Assembly: GCF_932526225.1 (NCBI RefSeq) | Contig: NC_064037.1 | Span: forward strand, 14,273,703-14,337,702 | Origin: Nematostella vectensis | Lineage: Eukaryota > Cnidaria > Anthozoa > Actiniaria > Edwardsiidae | Direction: 5' to 3' | Length of the DNA stretch: 64,000 nt | Part shown: positions 36,801-49,017 of the stretch, piece after piece | Position numbering within the stretch: position 1 is the first letter of the stretch | How the letters are laid out: every line of letters begins with the position of its first letter | Position numbers and translations under genes: made by a program | The notes under the pieces: model-generated | Seen by the model: only the letters and a program-made list of their open reading frames with translations | Told to the model about the DNA's origin: nothing | Databases searched by the model: none

Positions 36801-38316
36801 CAACGCTTCACTTGTTTCAATCATCTTGAAATAAATTGACGATGACAACTAAAACACATTAAAAGTAAAAGGGAATTTGTGTTGGCAGGGAATCGAACCC
36901 GGGTCAACTGCTTGGAAGGCAGCTATGCTAACCACTATACCACCAACGCTTCACTTGTTGCAATAATCTTGAAATTTATTGACAAAGACAACCATGAATC
37001 ATTAACTAGTAACATTGAAATTGCGTTGGCCGGGAATCGAACCCGGGTCAACTGCTTGGAAGGCAGCTATGCTAACCACTATACCAGCAACGCTTCAATT
37101 GTTCCAATAATTTTGAAATTAATTGACAAAGGCAACCATGAATCATTAACAAGTTAAAATTAAATGTTGTTAGTGGGGATTCGAACTAGGGTCAACTGCT
37201 TGGAAGGCAGCTATGCTAACCACTGTACCACCAACGCTTCACTGATTACCATACTCTTGCATTTAATTGACAATGACAACCATGACTCATTGACAAGTAA
37301 AAATGAAATTACGTTGGACGGGAATCGAACCCGGGTCAACTGCTTGGAAGGCAGCTATGCTAACCAATAAACCACCAACGCTTCACTGGTTCCAATAATC
37401 TTGAAATTAATTGACAAAGACAACCATGAATCATTAACAAGTAAAAATTAAATTTTGTTGGTTGGGATTCGAACCAGGGTTAACTGCTTGGAAGGCAGCT
37501 ATCTTAACCACTGTACCACCAACGCTTCATTTCTTACCATACACTTGCATTTAATTGAAAATGACAACCATGATTCATTGACAAGTAACATTGAAATTGC
37601 GTTGGCCGGGAATCGAACCCGGGTCAACTGCTTGGAAGGCAGCTATGCTAACCACTATACCAGCAACGCTTCAATTGTTCCAATAATTTTGAAATTAATT
37701 GACAAAGACAACCATGAATCATTAACAAGTTAAAATTAAATGTTGTTAGTGGGGATTCGAACTAAGGTCAACTGCTTGGAAGGCAGCTATGCTAACCACT
37801 GTACCACCAACGCTTCACTGATTACCATACTCTTGCATTTAATTGACAATGACAACCATGACTCATTGACAAGTAAAAATGAAATTACGTTGGACGGGAA
37901 TCGAACCCGGGTGAACTGCTTGGAAGGCAGCTATGCTAACCACTGTACCACCAACCCTTCACTTCTTACCATACTCTTGCATTTAATTGACTATGACAAC
38001 AATGATTCATTGACAAGTAAAAATAAAATTCCGTTGGCCGGGAATCGAACCCGGGTCAACTGCTTGGAAGGCAGCTATGTTTACCACTATACCACCAACG
38101 CTTCACTTGTTTCAATCATCTTGAAATAAATTGACGATGACAACTAAAACAAATTAAAAGTAAAAGGGAATTTGTGTTGGCAGGGAATCGAAACCGGGTC
38201 AACTGCTTGGAAGGCAGCTATGCTAACCACTATACCACCAACGCTTCACTTGTTGCAATAATCTTGAAATTTATTGACAAAGACAACCATGAATCATTAA
38301 CAAGTAAAAATTAAAT
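30832..38316 (-). repeat. Homogenised block of 576-bp and 719-bp higher-order modules
   Basis: A marker unit (GTTAGTGGGGATTCGAACTA) recurs at spacings 576, 719, 576, 576, 719, 576, 576, 576, 719, 719, 576 bp from 30832 to 37740. The modules hold four and five tRNA units respectively and are almost identical between copies, so this block expanded recently by module-level unequal exchange. Most tRNAs here have UCC anticodons, but most carry acceptor- or T-stem mismatches. Confidence 0.88.
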
Positions 38317-38749
38317 TTTGTTGGTCGGGTTTCGAACCAGGGTTAACTGCTTGGAAGGCAGCGATCTTAACCACTGTACCACCAACGCTTCATTTCTTAC
38401 CATACTCTTGCATTTAATTGAAAATGACAACCATGATTCATTGACTAGTAAAATTGAAATTGCCTTGGCCGGGAATCGAACCCGGGTCAACTGCTTGGAA
38501 GGCAGCTATGCTAAACACTATACCACCAACGCTTCAATTGTTCCAATAATTTTGAAATTAATTGACAAAGACAACCATGAATCATTAACAAGTTAAAATT
38601 GAATGTTGTTGGTGGGGATTCGAACTAGGGTCAACTGCTTGGAAGGCAGCTATGCTAACAACTGTACCACCAACGCTTCACTGATTACCATACTCTTGCA
38701 TTTAATTTACAATGACAACCATGACTCATTGACAAGTAAAAATGAAATT

Positions 38750-38820
38750 GCGTTGGCCGGGAATCGAACCCGGGTCAACTGCTTGGAAGGCAGCTATGCT
38801 AACCACTATACCACCAACGC
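38750..38820 (-). tRNA. tRNA-Gly(UCC), exact consensus
   Basis: Acceptor stem GCGTTGG/CCAACGC with seven pairs, A box TGGTATAGTGG, anticodon stem GCTGC/GCAGT with loop CTTCCAA (anticodon TCC), T arm CCGGG-TTCGATT-CCCGG with a perfect B box. T5 terminator at 38738-38742. From memory the sequence equals the common animal tRNA-Gly(UCC). Reads GGA (and GGG by wobble). Confidence 0.95.
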
Positions 38821-38894
38821 TTCACTTGTTCCAATCATCTTGAAATTTAAATAACAATGACAACTAAAACTCATTGAAAAGAAAAAGGGAATTT

Positions 38895-38965
38895 GCGTTG
38901 GCCGGGAATCGAACCCGGGTCAACTGCTTAGAAGGCAGCTATGCTAACCACTATATCACCAACGC
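38895..38965 (-). tRNA. Gly-body tRNA with UCU (Arg) anticodon
   Basis: Loop CTTCTAA gives anticodon TCT. Acceptor and T arm are consensus; one change in the A-box region (GGTGATATAG). If charged with glycine it would misread AGA. The anticodon change removes C36, an identity base for glycyl-tRNA synthetase, so it may stay uncharged. Confidence 0.55.
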
Positions 38966-39128
38966 TTCACTTGTTGCAATAATCTTGAAATTTATTGACA
39001 AAGACAAGCATGTATCATTAACAAGTAAAAATTAAATGTTGTTGGTGGGGATTCGAACCAGGGTTAACTGCTTGGAAGGCAGCTATGATAACCACTATAC
39101 CACCAACGCTTCAATTGTTCCAATAATT

Positions 39129-39435
39129 CCTCAACCCAACATAAACCACTGACACTGTTTTGTGTTTGGCATAAGAGAAGTTTATTATAAAATCACTACA
39201 AACTGATAAATGAAAAACTAAAATAATAATAATAAACCTCTCTGCCACCCTTCACACAAAGCCCAGGGTGGGAGGGCGGGAAAAATATGAGCTTGATATA
39301 TAAACGTTGAAAAGAACAAAGAATTATAGAGTGAAGCTGTGAACGTGTGCTAGCAATCAAGACTAGAGATAACTGAAATACAATATGCTGGCTTGAGCAA
39401 TTAATCCCTTTAAGCTAGGTGCCCAAAGGGGGGTA
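39129..39435. mobile_element. Unclassified ~307-bp insertion in a tRNA spacer
   Basis: It interrupts the spacer CCAATAATTTTGAAATTAATTG, with AATT possibly duplicated at both sides. Non-coding. The minus strand has a TATA-like TTTATATATC and, about 150 bp on, ATAATAAA, so it could be a single terminal repeat of a retroelement or a non-autonomous insertion. The usual TG...CA ends are not seen, so no family is assigned. It appears once in the array. Confidence 0.45.
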
Positions 39436-40211
39436 AATTTTGAAATTAATTGACAAAGACAACCATGAATCATTAACAAGTTAAAATTAAATGTTGTTGG
39501 TCGGGATTCGAACTAGGGTCAACTGCTTGGAAGGCAGCTATGCTAACGAATATACCACCAACGCTTCAATGGTTGCAATAATCTTGAAATTAATTGAAAA
39601 AGACAACCATGAATCCTTAACAAGTAAAAATTAAATTTTGTTGGTCGGGATTCGAACCAGGGTTAACTTCTTGGAAGGCAGCTATGCTAACCACTGTACC
39701 ACCAACGCTTCACTGATTACCATACTCTTGCATTTAATTGACAATGACAACCATGACTCATTGACAAGAAAAATAAAATTACGTTGGACGGGAATCGAAC
39801 CCGGGTCAACTGCTTGGAAGGCAGCTATGCTAACCACTGTACCACCAACGCTTCACTGATTACCATACTCTTGCATTTAATTGACAATGACAACCATGAC
39901 TCATTGACAAGTAAAAATGAATTTACGTTGGACGGGAATCGAACCCGGGTGAACTGCTTGGAAGGCAGCTATGCTAACCACTGTACCACCAACGCTTCAC
40001 TTCTTACCATACTCTTGTATTTAATTGACTATGACAAACATGATTCATTGACAAGTAAAAATGAAATTTCGTTGGCCGTGAATCGAACCCGGGTCAACTG
40101 CTTGGAAGGCAGCTATGTTTACTACTATACTACCAACGCTTCACTTGTTTCAATCATCTTGAAATAAATTGACGATGACAACTAAAACACATTAAAAGTA
40201 AAAGGGAATTT

Positions 40212-40282
40212 GCGTTGGCCGGGAATCGAACCCGGGTCAACTGCTTGGAAGGCAGCTATGCTAACCACTATACCACCAACGC
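40212..40282 (-). tRNA. tRNA-Gly(UCC), exact consensus
   Basis: Identical in all 71 bases to the gene at 38750. Terminator T4 at 40200-40203, followed by weaker T-rich sequence. Confidence 0.93.
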
Positions 40283-40643
40283 TTCACTTGTTGCAATCAT
40301 CTTGAATATAATTGACAAAGAAAACTATGAATCATAGACAAGTAAAAATGAAATTGCTTTAGCCGGGAATCGAACCCGGGTCAACTGCTTGGAAGGCAGC
40401 TATGCTAACCAATATACCACCAACGCTTCACTGGTTGCAATAATCTTGAAATTAATTGACAAAGACAACCATGAATCCTTAACAAGTAAAAATTAAATTT
40501 TGTTGGTCGGGATTCGAACCAGGGTTAACTGCTTGGAAGGCAGCTATGCTAACCACTGTACCACCAACGCTTCATTTCTTACCATACTCTTGCATTTAAT
40601 TGACAATGACAACCATGATTCATTGACAAGTAAAATTGAAATT

Positions 40644-40714
40644 GCGTTGGTAGGGAATCGAACACGGGTCAACTGCTTGTAAGGCAGCTATGCTAACCAC
40701 TATACCACCAACGC
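40644..40714 (-). tRNA. Gly-body tRNA with UAC (Val) anticodon, changed stems
   Basis: Loop CTTACAA (TAC). The acceptor/T-arm side reads GGTAGGGAATCGAACACGGG on the plus strand, giving mismatches in the T stem. Probably a pseudogene derived from the same variant as 40910. Confidence 0.5.
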
Positions 40715-40909
40715 TTCAATTGTTCCAATAATTTTGAAATTAATTGACAATGACAACTAAAACACATTAAAAAGTAAAAGGGAATTTGTGTTGGCAGGGA
40801 ATCGAACCCGGGTCAACTGCTTGGAAGGCAGCTATGCTAACCACTATACCACCAACGCTTCACTTGTTGCAATAATCTTTGTCAATTAATTTCAAGAAAA
40901 ATTGAAATT

Positions 40910-40980
40910 GCGTTGGCCGGGAATCGAACCCGGGTCAACTGCTTGTAAGGCAGCTATGCTAACCACTATACCACCAACGC
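40910..40980 (-). tRNA. Gly-body tRNA with UAC (Val) anticodon, otherwise exact
   Basis: Loop CTTACAA gives anticodon TAC; every other base equals the consensus gene, and A and B boxes are intact. The only change is C35 to A. Its spacer at 40867-40900 holds a small inversion (see findings). It should be transcribed; charging is uncertain because C35 is a glycine identity base. Confidence 0.7.
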
Positions 40981-42780
40981 TTCAATTGTTCCAATAATTT
41001 TGAAATTAATTGACAAAGACAACCATGAATCATTAACAAGTTAAAATTAAATGTTGTTGGTCGGGATTCGAACTAGGGTCAACTGCTTGGAAGGCAGCTA
41101 TGCTAACCAATATACCACCAACGCTTCACTGGTTGCAATAATCTTGAAATTAATTGAAAAAGACAACCATGAATCCTTAACAAGTAAAAATTAAATTTTG
41201 TTGGTCGGGATTCGAACCAGGGTTAACTGCTTGGAAGGCAGCTATGCTAACCACTGTACCACCAACGCTTCACTGATTACCATACTCTTGCATTTAATTG
41301 ACAATGACAACCATGACTCATTGACAAGAAAAATGAAATTACGTTGGACGGGAATCGAACCCGGGTCAACTGCTTGGAAGGCAGCTATGCTAACCACTGT
41401 ACCACCAACGCTTCACTGATTACCATACTCTTGCATTTAATTGACAATGACAACCATGACTCATTGACAAGTAAAAATGAATTTACGTTGGACGGGAATC
41501 GAACCCGGGTGAACTGCTTGGAAGGCAGCTATGCTAATCACTGTACCACCAACGCTTCACTTCTTACCATACCTTTGCATTTAATTGACTATGACAACCA
41601 TGATTCATTGACAAGTAAAAATGAAATTTCGTTGGCCGGGAATCAAACCCGGGTCAACTGCTTGGAAGGCAGCTATGTTTACCACTATACTACCAACGCT
41701 TCACTTGTTTCAATCATCTTGAAATAAATTGACGATGAAAACTAAAACACATTAAAAGTAAAAGGGAACTTGTGCTGGCAGGGAATCGACCCCGGGTCAA
41801 CTGCTTGGAAGGCAGCTATGCTAACCACTATATCACCAACGCTTCACTTGTTGCAATAATCTTGAAATTTATTGACAAAGACAAGCATGAATCATTAACA
41901 AGTAAAAATTAAATGTTGTTGGTGGGGATTCGAACCAGCGTTAACTGCTTGGAAGGCAGCTATCTTAACCACTTTACCACCAACGCTTCATTTCTTACCA
42001 TACTCTTGCATTTAATTGAAAATGACAACCATGATTCATTCACAAGTAAAATTGAAATTGCCTTGGCCGGGAATCTAACCCGGGTCAACTGCTTGGAAGG
42101 CAGCTATGCTAAACACTTTACCACCAACGCTTCAATTGTTCCAATAATTTTGAAATTAATTGACAAAGACAACCATGAATCATTAACAAGTTAAAATTAA
42201 ATGTTGTTGGTGGGGATTCGAACTAGGGTCAACTGCTTGGAAGGCAGCTATGCTAACCACTGTACCACAAACGCTTCACTGATTACCATACTCTTGCATT
42301 TAATTTACAATGACAACCATGACTCATTGACAAGTAAAATTGAAATTGCGTTGGCCGGGAATCGAACCCGGGTCAACTGCTTGGAAGGCAGCTATGCTAA
42401 CCACTATACAACCAACGCTTCACTTGTTCCAATTGTCTTGAAATTTAAATGACAATGACAACTAAAACTCATTGAAAAGAAAAAGGGAATTTGCGTTGGC
42501 CGGGAATCGAACCCGGGTCAACTGCTTGGAAGGCAGCTATGCTAACCAATATACCACCAACGCTTCACTGGTTGCAATAATCTTGAAATTAATTGACAAA
42601 GACAACTATGAATCCTTAACAAGTAAAAATTAAATTTTGTTGGTCGGGATTCGAACCAGGGTTAACTGCTTGGAAGGCAGCTATGCTAACCACTGTACCA
42701 CCAACGCTTCATTTCTTACCATACTCTTGCATTTAATTGACAATGACAACCATGATTCATTGACAAGTAAAATTGAAAAT

Positions 42781-42851
42781 GCGTTGGCCGGGAATCGAAC
42801 CCGGGTCAACTGCTTGGAAGGCAGCTATGCTAACCACTATACCACCAACGC
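42781..42851 (-). tRNA. tRNA-Gly(UCC), exact consensus
   Basis: Identical to 38750. Two T4 runs follow, the first only one base after the gene (42776-42779) and the second at 42769-42772. Confidence 0.93.
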
Positions 42852-42923
42852 TTCACTTGTTCCAATCATCTTGAAATTAAATGACAATGACAACTAAAAC
42901 TCATTGAAAAAAAAAGGGAATTT

Positions 42924-42994
42924 GCGTTGGCCGGGAATCGAACCCGGGTCAACTGCTTGGGAAGCAGCTATGCTAACCACTATACCACCAACGC
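42924..42994 (-). tRNA. tRNA-Gly(CCC)
   Basis: Consensus body with anticodon loop TTCCCAA, i.e. anticodon CCC reading GGG. It differs from the UCC genes at bases 32 and 34 only. C35 and C36 are kept, so glycine charging should be normal. A T-rich terminator follows. Confidence 0.88.
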
Positions 42995-43349
42995 TTCACT
43001 AGTTGCAATAATCTTGAATATAATTGACAAAGAAAACTATGAATCATAGACAAGTAAAAATGAAATTGCTTTAGCCGGGAATCGAACCCGGGTCAACTGA
43101 TTGGAAGGCAGCTATGCTTACCACTATACCACCAACGCTTCACTTGTTCCAATCATCTTGAAATTAAATGACAACTACAACTAATTAAAAAGTAAAAGGG
43201 AATTTGCGTTGGCCGGGAATCGAACCCGGGTCAACTGCTTGGAAGGCAGCTATGCTTACCACTATACCACAAACGCTTCACTTGTTTCAATAATCTTGAA
43301 ATAAATTTACGATGACAACTAAAACACATTAAAAAGTAAAAGGGAATTT

Positions 43350-43420
43350 GTGTTGGCCGGGAATCGAACCCGGGTAAACTGCTTGGGAAGCAGCTATGCT
43401 AACCACTATACCACCAACGC
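43350..43420 (-). tRNA. tRNA-Gly(CCC) with weakened acceptor stem
   Basis: CCC loop as at 42924; the acceptor 3' strand ends CCAACAC, giving one mismatch, and one further change in the variable region (GTTTACC). Possibly still functional. Confidence 0.6.
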
Positions 43421-43781
43421 TTCACTAGTTGAAATCATCTTGAATATAATTGACAAAGAAAACTATGAATCATAGACAAGTAAAAATGAAATTGCTTTAG
43501 CCGGGAATCAAACCCGGGTCAACTGCTTGGAAGGCAGCTATGCTAACCAATATACCACCAACGCTTCACTGGTTGCAATAATCTTGAAATTAATTGACAA
43601 AGACAACCATAAATCCTTAACAAGTAAAAATTAAATTTTGTTGGTCGGGATTCGAACCAGGGTTAACTGCTTGGAAGGCAGCTATGCTAACCACTGTACC
43701 ACCAACGCTTCATTTCTTACCATACTCTGGCATTTAATTGACAATGACAACCATGATTCATTGACAAGTAAAATTGAAATT

Positions 43782-43852
43782 GCGTTGGCCGGGAATCGAA
43801 CCCGGGTCAACTGCTTGGAAGGCAGCTATGCTAACCACTATACCACCAACGC
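43782..43852 (-). tRNA. tRNA-Gly(UCC), exact consensus
   Basis: Identical to 38750; T4 at 43770-43773. It sits one unit before an exact CCC gene (43926), so both isoacceptors occur side by side. Confidence 0.93.
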
Positions 43853-43925
43853 TTCACTTGTTCCAATCATCTTGAAATTAAATGACAATGACAACTAAAA
43901 CTCATTGAAAAAAAAAAGGGAATTT

Positions 43926-43996
43926 GCGTTGGCCGGGAATCGAACCCGGGTCAACTGCTTGGGAAGCAGCTATGCTAACCACTATACCACCAACGC
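43926..43996 (-). tRNA. tRNA-Gly(CCC), exact copy of 42924
   Basis: Same 71 bases as 42924, in a 1001-bp duplicated segment (marker units at 42637 and 43638). Confidence 0.88.
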
Positions 43997-44495
43997 TTCA
44001 CTAGTTGCAATAATCTTGAATATAATTGACAAAGAAAACTATGAATCATAGACAAGTAAAAATGAAATTGCTTTAGCCGGGAATCGAACCAGGGTCAACT
44101 GATTGGAAGGCAGCTATGCTTACCACTATACCACCAACGCTTCACTTGTTCCAATCATCTTGAAATTAATTGACAACTACAACTCATTAAAAAGTAAAAG
44201 GGAATTTGCGTTGGCCGGGAATCGAACCCGGGTCAACTGCTTGGAAGGCAGCTATGCTTACCACTATACCACCAACGCTTCACTTGTTTCAATAATCTTG
44301 AAATAAATTTACGATGACAACTAAAACACATTAAAAAGTAAAAGGGAATATGTGTTGGCAGGGAATCGAACCCGGGTCAACTGCTTGGAAGGCAGCTATG
44401 CTAACCAGTATACCACCAACGCTTCACTTGTTGCAATAATCTTGAAATTAATTGAAAATGACAGCCATGAATCCTTGACAAGTAAAAAGGAATTT

Positions 44496-44565
44496 GCGTT
44501 GGCCGGGAATAGAACCCGGTCAACTGCTTGAAAGGCAGCTATGCTAACCACTATACCACCAACGC
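44496..44565 (-). pseudogene. Gly-body tRNA with UUC anticodon, one base short
   Basis: Loop CTTTCAA (TTC); the T-loop has TTCTATT, and one G of the T stem is missing (70 bp long). Probably inactive. Confidence 0.6.
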
Positions 44566-44927
44566 TTCACTTGTTGCAATCATCTTGAAATTTAAATGAC
44601 AATGACAACTAAAACTCATTGAAAAGAAAAAGGGAATTTGCGTTGGCCGGGAATCAAACCCGGGTCAACTGCTTGGAAGGAAGCTATGCTAACCACTATA
44701 CCACCAACGCTTCACTTGTTGCAATCATCTTGAATATAATTGACAAAGAAAACTATGAATCATAGACAAGTAAAAATGAAATTGCTTTAGCCGGGAATCG
44801 AACCCGGGTCAACTGCTTGGAAGGCAGCTATGCTAACCAATATACCACCAACGCTTCACTGGTTGCAATAATCTTGAAATTAATTGACAAAGACAACCAT
44901 GAATCATTAACAAGTTAAAATTAAATG

Positions 44928-44998
44928 TTGTTGGTGGGGATTTGAACTAGGGTCAACTGCTTTGAAGGCAGCTATGCTAACCACTGTACCACCAACGC
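44928..44998 (-). tRNA. Gly-body tRNA-like with UCA (opal) anticodon
   Basis: Loop CTTCAAA gives anticodon TCA, complementary to UGA. The body belongs to a degenerate class (acceptor 3' strand CCAACAA, T stem CCTAG/CCCCA), so function is doubtful. A relative is at 52540. Confidence 0.45.
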
Positions 44999-45216
44999 TT
45001 CACTGATTACCATACTCTTGCATTTAATTTACAATGACAACCATGACTCATTGACAAGTAAAAATGAAATTGCGTTAGCCGGGAATTGAACCCGGGTCAA
45101 CTGCTTGGAAGGCAGCTATGCTAACCACTATACCACCAACGCTTCACTTGTTCCAATCATCTTGAAATTTAAATGACAATGACAACTAAAACTCATTGAA
45201 AAGAAAAAGGGAATTT

Positions 45217-45287
45217 GCGTTGGCCGGGAATCGAACCCGGGTCAACTGCTTGGAAGGCAGCTATGCTAACCACTATACCACCAACGC
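45217..45287 (-). tRNA. tRNA-Gly(UCC), exact consensus
   Basis: Identical to 38750; T5 terminator at 45204-45208 followed by a T4. Confidence 0.93.
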
Positions 45288-45648
45288 TTCACTTGTTGCA
45301 ATCATCTTGAATATAATTGACAAAGAAAACTATGAATCATAGACAAGTAAAAATTAAATTGCTTTAGCCGGGAATCGAACCCGGGTCAACTGCTTGGAAG
45401 GCAGCTATGCTAACCAATATACCACCAACGCTTCACTGGTTGCAATAATCTTGAAATTAATTGACAAAGACAACCATGAATCCTTAACAAGTAAAATTTA
45501 AATTTTGTTGGTCGTGATTCGAACCAGGGTTAACTGCTTGGAAGGCAGCTATGCTAACCACTGTACCACCAACGCTTCATTTCTTACCATACTCTTGCAT
45601 TTAATTGACAATGACAACCATGATTCATTGACAAGTAAAGTTGAAATT

Positions 45649-45719
45649 GCGTTTGCCGGGAATCGAACCCGGGTCAACTGCTTGTAAGGCAGCTATGCTA
45701 ACCACTATACCACCAACGC
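45649..45719 (-). tRNA. Gly-body tRNA with UAC anticodon
   Basis: Loop CTTACAA; acceptor 3' strand CAAACGC gives one mismatch (pair 6-67). T arm and A/B boxes intact. Confidence 0.55.
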
Positions 45720-47656
45720 TTCAATTGTTCCAATAATTTTGAAATTAATTGACAAAGACAACCATGAATCATTAACAAGTTAAAATTAAATGTTGTTGTT
45801 GGGGATTCGAACTAGTGTCAACTGCTTGGAAGGCAGCTATGCTAACCACTGTACCACCAACGATTCACTGATTACCATACTTTTGCATTTAATTTACAAT
45901 GACAACCATGACTCATTGACAAGTAAAAATGAAATTGCGTTGGCCGGGAATCGAACACGGGTCAACTGCTTGGAAGGCAGCTATGCTAACCACTGTACCA
46001 CCAACGCTTCATTTCTTACCATACTCTTGCATTTAATTGACAATGGCAACCATGAATCATAGACAAGTAAAAATGAAATTGCTTTAGCCGGGAATCGAAC
46101 CCGGGTCAACTGCTTGGAAGGCAGCTATGCTTACCACTATACCAGCAACGCTTCACTTGTTCCAATCATCTTGAAATGAAATGACAATGACAACTAAAAC
46201 TCATTGAAAAGAAAAAGGGAATTTGCGTTGGCCGGGAATCGAACCCGAATGAACTGCTTGGAAGGCAGCTTATGCTTACCACTATACCACCAACGCTTCA
46301 CTTGTTCGAATCATCTTGAAATTAATTGACAAAGAAAACTATGAATCATTAACAGGTAAAAATTAAATTTTGTTGGTCGGGAATCGAACCCAGGTCAACT
46401 GCTTGGAAGGCAGCTTGCTAATCACTGTACCACCAACGCTTCACTGATTACCATACTCTTGCATTTAATTGAAAATGACAACCATGATTCATTGACAAGT
46501 GAAATTGAAATTGCGTTGGCCGGGAATAGAACCCGGGCCAACTGCTTGGAAGGCAGCTATGCTAACCACTATACCACCAACGCTTCACTTGTTCCAATCA
46601 TCTTGAAATTAAATGACAATGACAACTAAAACTCATTGAAAAAAAAAGGGAATTTGCGTTGGCCGGGAATCGAACCCGGGTCAACTGCTTGGGAAGCACC
46701 TATGCTTACCACTATACCACCAACGCTTCACTAGTTGCAATAATCTTGAATATAATTGACAAAGAAAACTATGAATCATAGACAAGTAAAAATCAAATTG
46801 CTTTAGCCGGGAATCGAACCTGGGTCAACTTCTTGGAAGGGAGCTATGCTTACCACTATACCACCAACGCTTCACTTGTTCCAATCATCTTGAAATTAAT
46901 TGACAACTAAAACTCATTAAAAAGAAAAAAGGAATTTGCGTTGGCCGGGAATCGAACCCGGGTCAACTGCTTGGAAGGCAGCTATGCTTACCACTATACC
47001 ACCAACGCTTCACTTGTTTCAATAATCTTGAAATAAATTTATGATGACAACTAAAACACATTAAAAAGTAAAAGTGAATATGTGTTGGCAGGGAATCGAA
47101 CCCGGGTCAACTGCTTGGAAGGCAGCTATGCTTACCACTATACCAGCAACGCTTCACTTGTTCCAATCATCTTGAAATGAAATGACAATGACAACTAAAA
47201 CTCATTGAAAAGAAAAAGGGAATTTGCGTTGGCCGGGAATCGAACCCGGGTGAACTGCTTGGAAGGCAGCTATGCTTACCACTATACCACCAACGCTTCA
47301 CTTGTTCGAATCATCTTGAAATTAATTGACAAAGAAAACTATGAATCATTAACAGGTAAAAATTAAATTTTGTTGGTCGGGCATCGAACCCGGGTCAACT
47401 GCTTGGAAGGCAGCTTGCTAATCACTGTACCACCAACGCTTCACTGATTACCATACTCTTGCATTTAATTGAAAATGACAACCATGATTCATTGACAAGT
47501 GAAATTGAAATTGCGTTGGCCGGGAATAGAACCCGGGCCAACTGCTTGGAAGGCAGCTATGCTAACCACTATACCACCAACGCTTCACTTGCTCCAATCA
47601 TCTTGAAATTAAATGACAATGACAACTAAAACTCATTGAAAAGAAAAAGGGAATTT

Positions 47657-47727
47657 GCGTTGGCCGGGAATCGAACCCGGGTCAACTGCTTGGGAAGCAG
47701 CTATGCTTACCACTATACCACCAACGC
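47657..47727 (-). tRNA. tRNA-Gly(CCC) variant
   Basis: CCC loop, intact acceptor and T arms; the D-loop reads GTAAGCATA in place of GTTAGCATA. The same D-loop change is shared by many neighbours and probably tolerated. Confidence 0.7.
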
Positions 47728-48225
47728 TTCACTAGTTGCAATACTCTTGAATATAATTGACAAAGAAAACTATGAATCATAGACAAGTAAAAATGAAATT
47801 GCTTTAGCCGGGAATCGAACCCGGGTCAACTGCTTGGAAGGCAGCTATGCTTACCACTATACCTACAACGCTTCACTTGTTCCAATCATCTTGAAATTAA
47901 TTGACAACTAAAACTCATTAAAAAGTAAAAGGAAATTTGCGTTGGCCGGGAATTGAACCCGGGTCAACTGCTTGGAAGGCAGCTATGCTTACCACTATAC
48001 CACCAACGCTTCACTTGTTTCAATAATCTTGAAATAAATTTACGATGACAACTAAAACACATTAAAAAGTAAAAGGGAATATGTGTGTGCAGGGAATCGA
48101 ACCTGGTCAACTTCTTGGAAGGCAGCTATGCTAACCAGTATACCACCAACGCTTCACTTGTTGCAATAATCTTGAAATTAATTGAAATTGACAGCCATGA
48201 ATCCTTGACAAGTAAAAAGGAATTT

Positions 48226-48296
48226 GCGTTGGCCGGGAATAGAACCCGGGTCAACTGCTTGAAAGGCAGCTATGCTAACCACTATACCACCAACGC
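48226..48296 (-). tRNA. Gly-body tRNA with UUC (Glu) anticodon
   Basis: Loop CTTTCAA gives TTC. Acceptor stem perfect; T loop TTCTATT in place of TTCGATT alters one conserved B-box base. Confidence 0.5.
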
Positions 48297-48946
48297 TTCA
48301 CTTGTTGCAATAATCTTGAAATTAATTGAAAATAACAGCCATGAATCCTTGACAAGTAAAAAGGAATTTGCGTTGGCCGGGAATCGAACCAGGGTTAACT
48401 GCTTGGAAGGCAGCTATGCTAACCACTATACCACCAACGCTTCACTTGTTGCAATCATTTTGAATATAATTGACAAAGAAAACTATGAATCATAGACAAG
48501 TAAAAATGAAATTGCTTTAGCCGGGAATCGAACCCGGGTCAACTGCTTGGAAGGCAGCTATGCTAACCACTAAACCACCAACGCTTCAATTGTTCCAATA
48601 ATTTTGAAATTAATTGACAACGACAACCATGAATCATTAACAAGTTAAAATTAAATGTTGTTGGTGGGGATTCGAACCCGGGTCAACTGCTTGGAAGGCA
48701 GCTATGCTAACCTCTGTACCACCAACGCTTCACTGATTACCATACTCTTGCATTTAATTTACAATTACAACCATGACTCATTGACAAGTAAAAATGAAAT
48801 TGCGTTGCCCGGGAATCGAACCCGGGTCAACTGCCTGGAAGGCAGCTATGCTAACCACTATACCACCAACGCTTCACTTGTTCCAATCATCTTGAAATTT
48901 AAATGACAATGACAACTAAAACTCATTGAAAAGAAAAAGGGAATTT

Positions 48947-49017
48947 GCGTTGGCCGGGAATCGAACCCGGGTCAACTGCTTGAAAGGCAGCTATGCTAAC
49001 CACTATACCAGCAACGC
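48947..49017 (-). tRNA. Gly-body tRNA with UUC anticodon, intact B box
   Basis: Loop CTTTCAA; T arm exact; acceptor base 7 changed (GCGTTGC), one mismatch. Duplicated at 54993 in the 6046-bp repeat. Confidence 0.55.
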
